A DNA stretch of 18,139 nt. It comes from JAVBMO01 sp031552355 (GTDB lineage Bacteria > Bacteroidota > Bacteroidia > Bacteroidales > P3). Made by a program: the position numbers and the translations under genes. Under the pieces are notes generated by a model. That model worked only from the letters and a program-made list of their open reading frames with translations, did not search any database and was not told the DNA's origin. Positions 1 to 5,151 of the stretch are shown here, one piece after another (the first letter of the stretch is position 1; each line of letters begins with the position of its first letter). Location: the NCBI GenBank assembly GCA_031552355.1, contig JAVBMO010000148.1, positions 1 to 18,139 of the forward strand. Reading direction: 5' to 3'.

Positions 1-518
1 CTTTCGCCAATGTAGTAGTTTATGTTTTTTTGATTTTTTTGAAGATACATCATACTGATAATGCTTCCGGTAGACATTCCCATCAGGCAGGTTTTGTAGT
101 TGGGATTGGTCTTTTTTGACATATCCACAACAGCTGTTAAATCCAGAAGAAATTCAGGATAGTAGAGTTGGTTCGGATTCATTTTGAAATCGGAACTTTC
201 ACCGAATCCCCGGTAATCATAAAGCCATACATTAAATCCTTCTTTAGTCAATGAAGCTGCTAAATTCAACCAATTGGACATATTGCCCATATTGCCGTAA
301 GACACAATAATATTTATTTTTTTGGAAATACTGTCCGGCGCTTGGATATACCATGTTTTTATTTTGTATCCATCTGAGGTTTTCAGGTTGAAACTTTTAT
401 ATTTCAATTGGTATTCTTCGGGAGTAACCCAGTATTCTTTTAAGGGATTAACAGCCCAAAGGCTATTTCCCGAAAAGAAAATAAGAAAAAGAAACCCATA
501 TTTACTAAAAAGTTTCAT
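1..518 (-). CDS. Secreted alpha/beta hydrolase, 3' end cut by window edge
   Basis: The reading frame opens with ATG at 518 and runs off the window at base 1, so 172 residues are visible and the C-terminus is missing. Residues 1-22 look like a Sec signal peptide (short basic start, Phe/Leu-rich core, then a small-residue cleavage site near SLWA). The body matches the alpha/beta hydrolase fold: an oxyanion-loop-like strand around SYGNMGN (73-79), the typical YDYRGFGES segment (100-108) and a nucleophile elbow GMSTG (147-151) with Ser149 as the likely catalytic serine. The acid and histidine of the triad would lie beyond the window. The start is 20 bp downstream of the era stop on the same strand, so it is probably co-transcribed with era. 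The fold is well supported, but the substrate cannot be told. A secreted esterase or peptidase-like hydrolase is the likely class. Confidence 0.85.
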   Translation of the reverse strand, partial: MKLFSKYGFLFLIFFSGNSLWAVNPLKEYWVTPEEYQLKYKSFNLKTSDGYKIKTWYIQAPDSISKKINIIVSYGNMGNMSNWLNLAASLTKEGFNVWLYDYRGFGESSDFKMNPNQLYYPEFLLDLTAVVDMSKKTNPNYKTCLMGMSTGSIISMMYLQKNQKNINYYIGE

Positions 519-538
519 AACCAAAAGAATAGACAATT

Positions 539-1414
539 TTATTCGTATCCGAAATCTTTGAGTTTTCGCTCATTGTTTCGCCAGTCTTTGAGAACTTTGA
601 CATGAATTTCCAAAAAGCATTTCTTTTCACAAAAAGCCTCAATATCTTTTCTTGCTTCGGTTCCAATGCGTTTGATGGAACTCCCCTGATGCCCGATAAG
701 AATGGCCTTTTGGGATTCGCGCTCTACAAAAATAATAACAGAAACACGGTTAAGTCCGGGCTCTTCTTTGAAAGAATCCACCACTACTTCAACGGAATAG
801 GGGATTTCTTTTTGGTAGTGCATCAGGATTTTTTCACGAATAATTTCCGAAACAAAAAAGCGGGTAGAGCGGTTGGTCAAATCCTCTTTTGGGAAATAAG
901 GCGGAGAAGAAGGTAACAATTCTAAGATTGTATCGAAAACAGCTTTAAGATTGAATTTTTCGGTAGCGGAAGTCGGAATGACAATTGCACGAGGAATTTG
1001 AGTTTTCCAATAGTTAATTTTTTCAGCAACAATCTCTTGAGTCGAAGTGTCTATTTTATTTATAATAAGAATAATAGGAACTTCTGAGCGAACAATTTTT
1101 TGGAAAGTTTCCTGATCTTTGAAACTTTCTCCGACTTCGGTAACCAACAAAAAAACGTCGGCATCTTTCAGGGCGCTGTTCACAAAGCCCATCATAGATT
1201 CATGCAGCTTGTAATGCGGATTTACCAATCCGGGAGTATCAGAATATACGATTTGAAAATCTTCGCCATTAACAATTCCCATAATGCGGTGGCGCGTAGT
1301 TTGTGCTTTTGACGTTATGATAGAAAGGCGTTCCCCCACCAAGGCATTCATCAAGGTTGATTTTCCGACGTTGGGGTTTCCGATAATATTTACAAATCCG
1401 GCTTTGTGTTCCAT
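539..1414 (-). CDS. era: GTPase Era (30S ribosomal subunit assembly)
   Basis: This 291-residue protein has the full Era architecture. The N-terminal GTPase domain shows G1 GNPNVGKS (12-19), G3 DTPG (59-62), G4 NKID (119-122) and G5 TSA (148-150). The C-terminal KH domain has the GxxG signature in IGHQGSSIKRIG (240-251) and ends in the family-typical DWRNNERKLKDFGY (277-290). Era binds the 3' end of 16S rRNA and acts in late 30S maturation on the cytoplasmic face. An in-frame TTG at 1429 would add five residues, but it lies inside the predicted -7 box. The ATG at 1414 is therefore preferred, and it gives the usual MEHKAGFVNI-type start. The alpha/beta hydrolase follows 20 bp downstream. The length is normal for the family and all key residues are intact. 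Confidence 0.97.
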   Translation of the reverse strand: MEHKAGFVNIIGNPNVGKSTLMNALVGERLSIITSKAQTTRHRIMGIVNGEDFQIVYSDTPGLVNPHYKLHESMMGFVNSALKDADVFLLVTEVGESFKDQETFQKIVRSEVPIILIINKIDTSTQEIVAEKINYWKTQIPRAIVIPTSATEKFNLKAVFDTILELLPSSPPYFPKEDLTNRSTRFFVSEIIREKILMHYQKEIPYSVEVVVDSFKEEPGLNRVSVIIFVERESQKAILIGHQGSSIKRIGTEARKDIEAFCEKKCFLEIHVKVLKDWRNNERKLKDFGYE

Positions 1415-1426
1415 GTTTTTTTCTTG

Positions 1427-1434
1427 CAAAGGTA
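1427..1434 (-). promoter_or_regulatory. Predicted era promoter, -7 box
   Basis: On the minus strand this reads TACCTTTG, an exact match to the Bacteroidetes -7 consensus TAnnTTTG. A TTTG (plus-strand 1457-1460, 22-bp spacer) and a TTG (1453-1455, 18-bp spacer) lie near the -33 position. Transcription would start around 1420-1422, leaving an untranslated leader of only about 6-8 nt before the ATG at 1414. Confidence 0.6.
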
Positions 1435-1478
1435 CTTAAAAGTTTAAAGAAGCAATCAAAAATCTGAGATGTCTAATG

Positions 1479-1620
1479 ACGTATAAACCCTTATTTTACG
1501 ATTACTTTTCGCTTTATACGTTTTTTGATCGTTGTAAAAACAAGTACAAGAAGTGTAATCTTTTTACACACAGAAACAGAGAGAATTATGAAACATCTCC
1601 TATATCAGGAGTATCTGTGT
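1479..1620. repeat. Intergenic stretch with several inverted repeats, function unknown
   Basis: The 306-bp gap between the lipoprotein stop (1721) and the era start (1414) holds no credible gene. It contains several inverted repeats. A 9-bp perfect pair ACGTATAAA (1479-1487) / TTTATACGT (1513-1521) is followed by T-rich sequence on the plus strand. A 6-bp pair GTGTAA (1553-1558) / TTACAC (1564-1569) has a 5-nt loop. CTCCT (1597-1601) / AGGAG (1607-1611) is enclosed by ACACAGA (1568-1574) / TCTGTGT (1614-1620). These could be terminators of the lipoprotein transcript or remnants of a repeat. The stems are short and AT-rich, so no specific role is claimed. Confidence 0.35.
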
Positions 1621-1720
1621 ATTTACAAAAACGAATAAATTAAACTGATTTAAGGAAGTTCTCTTATTTATTTTTAAGAAAGAAAATACTTGTAAACAAA
1701 TAGTTACAGGTGCTTTTTGT

Positions 1721-3418
1721 CTATTCCCAAACAAAACTTTCAATCAAATCCCAATTTTCACGGATACTGATAGGTTTTTCCAAAAAACGCACTTTTTCTG
1801 CATGGCGTTTTTCCCAATAATTGCCGGAATCCCAAATATTGTTTTTATTCACATCCTCAATAACTTTTATCCTATAATTACCTGATTTCAAATGCGGGAA
1901 ATCCAATTTTTCAGTTTCGCGTACAATATATTCTTTTACGGGAATATCTCTGTCCGTCAAAAGCTGTACAATATATTGAGAGCTAAAGTTTTGTGAATTG
2001 AATTTTAAAGAGAAATTACCATAATTTTCTTTTTTATCCAATTTAAAAGAATAATTTAAAGGATTATTTACATACCCATAAATATCTGTAAAATAAGCAG
2101 AATCAATAATTAACGTATAAGCAGAATCTTCTTGAAAGCGATAGTCGACAGACATTTTCCGTTTTAAACTATCGGATTTCAAAGCGACTTCGACAGTGTC
2201 ATTCCCTTTTATCAAAAGAGTTTTTTTCTCTGAGTCTATGCTGTTTACCGGGTTTTTTAATACAATTGCCGGTTGAGTGAAAAAAGGTACTTTACTATCA
2301 ATGCCCACACTTACAATATTGATTTTCTTAGGTTTTTTATCATGCAAGGGCTCTCGCTTTATTTTCACTGTATCTGTAAAATCGCCATCTTTCAGATCTA
2401 ATGAAATAGAATCTATTTTTCCATCTAAGAACCAGATATTTAATGTGTCTTTCTTGTCTGAAAATTCCTCGATAAAAGACATATTTCCTTCTTTGAACAA
2501 TAACTGAAATTGAAACTCTTGCATGGGTTTTTTCATGGCAATCATCACATGCCCATCTTCCAAAAACTCTGAAAAAACAACGCCTTGTTTGATATCCATT
2601 TCCGGGAACATCAACATTTCATACTGAGAAACAGGCTGTTTTGGCAATAAAGTATCCTTTAACGTTTCTGATTTTAAAGAATCTACCACCACAGAATCAG
2701 CTATATCAGGCTTTTTTTTAGGAATTTTGGGAGAAACAGGATTTTCATCAAAGGCAATATCTTCAGTTACAAGGTCAAACTTAAAATTATTGTTCATGTC
2801 TCGACAGGCAATAATTTTATATTCACCTTGTTTTAACGCCCTTAGTCGAAAATATCCACTACTGTCTGTTTTGGCAACATAATAAGGCTTCTCTTTATAT
2901 ACCACAGAATCTTCCAATGAAGTATACAGCCCCACAAAAACACCACTTTCAGGCGTTAGGGTAAAAGCATTTTTAATAACGCCTTCAAATTCGAGGCTAT
3001 CTAAATAATCGCCGGTGGAAAATGTGTAGGAAAAATCCCGCAAAATATTGCCTTCGTTATTATCTGTAACTGCATTGCCAAATAAAAATGTATAGGTTGT
3101 ATTGGGCATCAAATCTTCATCCAAAACCACCTTAAAACCTTTTCCCACCGTTTCAATTTTGGGTTTCTCCTTCAAAGGCGGGGAACTGATAAATTCCGAC
3201 GAGGCATTTTTCAAAGCAATGTATTCATCGAAAACAAAATGGATTTCCTTTCCTGAAAAATGTGTAGAACCATCTTTTGGAACTGCTTCCAGCATTTTAG
3301 GTGGTTCACTGTCGGCCGGTCCACCCGTCGGGTAAGCAATATTGGCACACGAAGCCACCAACAAAAGCCCCAACAAAAGAGGAAAAATAGGAATATTTTT
3401 TTGAATAAAAACTTTCAA
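1721..3418 (-). CDS. Ig-like (SbsA/Big_5-type) domain lipoprotein
   Basis: This 565-residue protein begins with a lipoprotein signal peptide: basic start, hydrophobic core and lipobox VASC with Cys24 as the lipidated residue. It is therefore probably anchored in the outer or inner membrane. Residues about 36-136 match the bacterial SbsA-type Ig-like domain: PPKMLEAVPKDG, then a Phe-Asp-Glu-Tyr strand, then NTTYTF and YTFSTG. The rest looks beta-rich. Two similar segments, each a GxYxI strand followed by an acidic turn, contain DMNNNFKFD (207-215) and DVNKNNIWD (522-530). These resemble calcium-binding D-x-N-x-N loops. The start codon is TTG at 3418, because an in-frame stop lies upstream and no ATG precedes the signal peptide. 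The architecture is widespread in Bacteroidetes, but its role is unknown. It lies 88 bp downstream of the hipT-like gene and has its own promoter candidate. Confidence 0.87.
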   Translation of the reverse strand: MKVFIQKNIPIFPLLLGLLLVASCANIAYPTGGPADSEPPKMLEAVPKDGSTHFSGKEIHFVFDEYIALKNASSEFISSPPLKEKPKIETVGKGFKVVLDEDLMPNTTYTFLFGNAVTDNNEGNILRDFSYTFSTGDYLDSLEFEGVIKNAFTLTPESGVFVGLYTSLEDSVVYKEKPYYVAKTDSSGYFRLRALKQGEYKIIACRDMNNNFKFDLVTEDIAFDENPVSPKIPKKKPDIADSVVVDSLKSETLKDTLLPKQPVSQYEMLMFPEMDIKQGVVFSEFLEDGHVMIAMKKPMQEFQFQLLFKEGNMSFIEEFSDKKDTLNIWFLDGKIDSISLDLKDGDFTDTVKIKREPLHDKKPKKINIVSVGIDSKVPFFTQPAIVLKNPVNSIDSEKKTLLIKGNDTVEVALKSDSLKRKMSVDYRFQEDSAYTLIIDSAYFTDIYGYVNNPLNYSFKLDKKENYGNFSLKFNSQNFSSQYIVQLLTDRDIPVKEYIVRETEKLDFPHLKSGNYRIKVIEDVNKNNIWDSGNYWEKRHAEKVRFLEKPISIRENWDLIESFVWE

Positions 3419-3438
3419 GCTATTGAATTTTAAAAATG

Positions 3439-3446
3439 CAAAAATA
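3439..3446 (-). promoter_or_regulatory. Predicted lipoprotein promoter, -7 box
   Basis: The minus strand reads TATTTTTG, an exact TAnnTTTG match, 20 bp upstream of the TTG start at 3418. No clear -33 TTTG is seen at the expected spacing, so the call rests on the -7 box and its position. Confidence 0.45.
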
Positions 3447-3506
3447 CAGGAAATTGTTTAATTTCACCATTCTTGAAAAATCCGGGAACTTTCCTTTTGA
3501 AAAAAT

Positions 3507-4451
3507 TTATAGGTTTAAAATATCTGCTCTTTCCTGTATCAACAATTTATACTCCTCTTTTGCTTTTTCGTTCAAAAATGAAGCATCTATAAATAAAAAC
3601 CATTCAGGCAGTACTTTTGTAAATTTTTTGTATATATTTTCTATTACTTTCCCCTCTATTTTCATGGGCTTTAAGAAGTTGTCAAAATCTTCTTTTTTCA
3701 ATTTGTTTTTTTTGCCATTTAGTGTCAATGCCATTTGTTCATTATCTTCCGGCAAAACCAGTTTGGTTGACAATAAATCATAAGCCGGCGACAAAATCCA
3801 TTCTCCTGATTTTTTGTAAAGGGAGAAATTTTTCAAATGCATATCTGCATTCCCTGTCAAATAACAAAACAATAATATTTCAAAATAATTCATCAAATCT
3901 AAAACCGGATAATTCGAAAATTTCAATATCTGTTTAGCTATTTGCTCATGAGAGCCTTTGTATTTATTTTCTGTTAGCTTCTCTGTCAACTGACACATAT
4001 CCTCCATTGGGATTTTCCCACCTTTTTCGTTTCTGTCTATTCGTTTAGTAATATAAGCCAACAAACCATCCTGAAACCGGATTAAGGAGTGAGGGACTGT
4101 TTTTATTTGTGCAAGTTCTGCCAAATGCATTGTCAAATCTTCATTTTCAGGAAGAGACGAAAACTGATCCGTTTGTGGCTTGACTATATATTTCCCCCAT
4201 AAACCTACTATGGTAAAACGTTTTTCCCCTCCATTTTCTTTCATTAAATCAACAGATAATTTAGGCTGAATTCCTGTAATTGTAATCTGTGAACGCACCA
4301 CTTCTAAAGCCAATAATTCTATATCAGCCTTTGTATAGGGAAGAATTGGCGGAATAGCTGTCCCAAACATTTTTTTTGAACACTGGGGATGAAAATCCAC
4401 CTGCCCTTGTTTCAACGGATGATAACAATATAAGCATTTTTCCATAATCAT
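3507..4451 (-). CDS. HipT-like Ser/Thr kinase toxin (C-terminal part of a split HipA)
   Basis: This 314-residue kinase corresponds to HipA without its N-terminal subdomain. Visible motifs are a glycine-rich loop TITGIQPKLS (57-66), a candidate ATP-binding Lys91 in IVKPQ, the catalytic loop GNADMHLKNF (200-209) with Asp203 as catalytic base, and the metal-binding SPAYD (221-225) with Asp225. All are intact, so the kinase is probably active. In characterised systems HipA and HipT phosphorylate aminoacyl-tRNA synthetases (GltX and TrpS respectively). The target here cannot be read from sequence. The N-terminus carries a possible metal-binding C6-x2-C9 and H21-x2-C24. The start is the ATG at 4451, whose ATGA overlaps the TGA of the HipS-like gene by 4 nt, which implies translational coupling. 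The longer open frame upstream of 4451 only reads the HipS gene in another frame. Confidence 0.9.
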   Translation of the reverse strand: MIMEKCLYCYHPLKQGQVDFHPQCSKKMFGTAIPPILPYTKADIELLALEVVRSQITITGIQPKLSVDLMKENGGEKRFTIVGLWGKYIVKPQTDQFSSLPENEDLTMHLAELAQIKTVPHSLIRFQDGLLAYITKRIDRNEKGGKIPMEDMCQLTEKLTENKYKGSHEQIAKQILKFSNYPVLDLMNYFEILLFCYLTGNADMHLKNFSLYKKSGEWILSPAYDLLSTKLVLPEDNEQMALTLNGKKNKLKKEDFDNFLKPMKIEGKVIENIYKKFTKVLPEWFLFIDASFLNEKAKEEYKLLIQERADILNL

Positions 4452-4771
4452 TGCATTTGAATAGGTTGAACACTTACCGCGCCTATACAATCTTTGCAGC
4501 AAGCAAGCAACAATGACATGCGATCCCGATTGCTGATTTTCCAATTCTTTTCAGCAATATCTAATAACCATCCTTCGGGAATAAGCCCATCAAAAAAAGG
4601 ATGCAGCACATTGCTTATATAGGGTTTTTCTGTCAAAGGTAAAGTCAGGCTTATAGGTTCCGCATTTTCGCTCAATAAATAAGTTGCATCATACGAAAAA
4701 GTGTACCCATTTTCGTCTTCTATAAGAATCCCTGCCAGATTGTTATAGATAAAAATCTTTGCTTGTTTCAT
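4448..4771 (-). CDS. HipS-like protein (HipA N-terminal subdomain), probable antitoxin
   Basis: This 107-residue protein matches the HipA N-terminal subdomain (couple_hipA family). It shows a beta hairpin with FSYDATYL (25-32), PISLTLPL (39-46), then HPFFDGLIPEGW (57-68), and ends in DCIGAVSV (94-101). In the tripartite HipBST system of E. coli O127 the stand-alone homologue HipS is the antitoxin and inhibits the kinase by inserting a conserved Trp into its active site. Trp68 in PEGW is the obvious candidate here, with Trp77 as an alternative. The gene overlaps hipB (ATGA at 4771-4768) and the kinase gene (4451-4448) by 4 nt each, so the three genes form one coupled operon in the order B-S-T. 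The antitoxin role is inferred from this arrangement. Confidence 0.87.
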   Translation of the reverse strand: MKQAKIFIYNNLAGILIEDENGYTFSYDATYLLSENAEPISLTLPLTEKPYISNVLHPFFDGLIPEGWLLDIAEKNWKISNRDRMSLLLACCKDCIGAVSVQPIQMQ

Positions 4772-4992
4772 TGTTCTATCAAATCATTTCTGTCTATCGG
4801 AACAACACCGAGTTGCGATCCGAGTAATTTTAGTACTTGATTTACCTTATCCATTTTTAAAGTTTCTTTTCCTTGTTCCAGCTCTCGTAGAAAACGCAGC
4901 CCTACACCGGCTTTCTGCGCAAATTCTTCACGAGACATTCCAAGCCCCTTACGTTTTGCTTTCACGTATTCATTCAATGGTAAATTTTTCAT
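4768..4992 (-). CDS. hipB: HipB-like helix-turn-helix antitoxin/repressor
   Basis: This 74-residue Xre/Cro-type DNA-binding protein has its helix-turn-helix at about 19-42 (MSREEFAQKAG, then FLRELEQGK). That pattern, followed by a VNQVLKLLG helix, is typical of the HipB Y4mF-like family. Its role would be to bind the operon promoter and, with the HipS/HipT-like proteins, autoregulate. The ATG at 4992 is chosen because the longer open frame back to 5079 translates operator and promoter sequence. With this start, the 14-bp operator copy at 4999-5012 lies 6 bp upstream and a -7 box at 5013-5020. The gene ends in an ATGA overlap with the HipS-like gene. Confidence 0.88.
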   Translation of the reverse strand: MKNLPLNEYVKAKRKGLGMSREEFAQKAGVGLRFLRELEQGKETLKMDKVNQVLKLLGSQLGVVPIDRNDLIEQ

Positions 4993-4998
4993 ATTTAA

Positions 4999-5012
4999 TA
5001 CCTTTTCGGGTA
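4999..5012. promoter_or_regulatory. HipB operator candidate, copy 1
   Basis: TACCTTTTCGGGTA has inverted half-sites TACC/GGTA around a 6-bp spacer, similar in layout to the E. coli HipB operator (TATCC-N8-GGATA). It abuts the hipB -7 box and covers the predicted transcription start. The 12-bp core ACCTTTTCGGGT recurs in copies 2 and 3. Confidence 0.72.
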
Positions 5013-5020
5013 CAAATATA
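5013..5020 (-). promoter_or_regulatory. Predicted hipBST promoter, -7 box
   Basis: The minus strand reads TATATTTG, an exact TAnnTTTG match. The predicted start at about 5006-5008 falls inside operator copy 1. Operator copy 2 lies 19 bp upstream, where a -33 element would be. There is no TTTG at -33, which fits a weak or repressed promoter. Confidence 0.62.
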
Positions 5021-5039
5021 GTAATTATTTTCGAAATAA

Positions 5040-5053
5040 CACCTTTTCGGGTG
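5040..5053. promoter_or_regulatory. HipB operator candidate, copy 2
   Basis: CACCTTTTCGGGTG has the same 12-bp core as copy 1 with changed but still complementary outer bases (C/G instead of T/A). This compensatory change supports a protein recognising a palindrome. Its centre is 41 bp from the centre of copy 1. It overlaps the -33 position of the hipB promoter. Confidence 0.7.
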
Positions 5054-5079
5054 CTGTTTTTTAAAAACACTTCAAACAA

Positions 5080-5093
5080 TACCCGAAAAGGTA
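5080..5093. promoter_or_regulatory. HipB operator candidate, copy 3 (mutS2-proximal)
   Basis: TACCCGAAAAGGTA is the exact reverse complement of copy 1, centred 40 bp from copy 2. It lies just upstream of the region where the -33 element of the divergent mutS2 promoter would fall (TTTT at 5096-5099). Bound HipB could therefore touch both promoters. Confidence 0.68.
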
Positions 5094-5119
5094 TCTTTTA
5101 AAATAACACAAAGTTTCAT

Positions 5120-5127
5120 TACCTTTG
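5120..5127 (+). promoter_or_regulatory. Predicted mutS2 promoter, -7 box
   Basis: TACCTTTG is an exact match to TAnnTTTG. A TTTT at 5096-5099, 20 bp upstream, is a one-mismatch -33 element. Transcription would start around 5132-5134, inside the palindrome at 5128-5145. Confidence 0.6.
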
Positions 5128-5145
5128 TAGTCAAATATTTGACTA
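5128..5145. promoter_or_regulatory. Perfect 18-bp palindrome at mutS2 transcription start
   Basis: TAGTCAAATATTTGACTA is identical to its own reverse complement over 18 bp. It starts directly after the mutS2 -7 box and ends 6 bp before the ATG. Its sequence differs from the HipB operator core. It may be an operator for another regulator that blocks transcription initiation. A leader hairpin is less likely because the predicted start truncates the left arm. Confidence 0.6.
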
Positions 5146-5151
5146 CGCACA

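Noticed and set aside
602..916. Plus-strand frames opposite era, such as 104 codons at 602-916
   Set aside because: They are shadows of the strongly conserved era frame on the other strand.
3507..4771. A single hipA gene broken by a frameshift
   Set aside because: The downstream protein has its own ATG with a 4-nt ATGA overlap and an extra Cys/His-containing N-terminus absent from full-length HipA. The upstream protein ends at the natural subdomain boundary. The same overlap joins hipB to the HipS-like gene. This is a true split, not a mutation.
4993..5079. N-terminal extension of HipB up to 5079
   Set aside because: The extra 29 residues would be translated from operator copies 1 and 2 and the -7 box, and they do not resemble HipB proteins.
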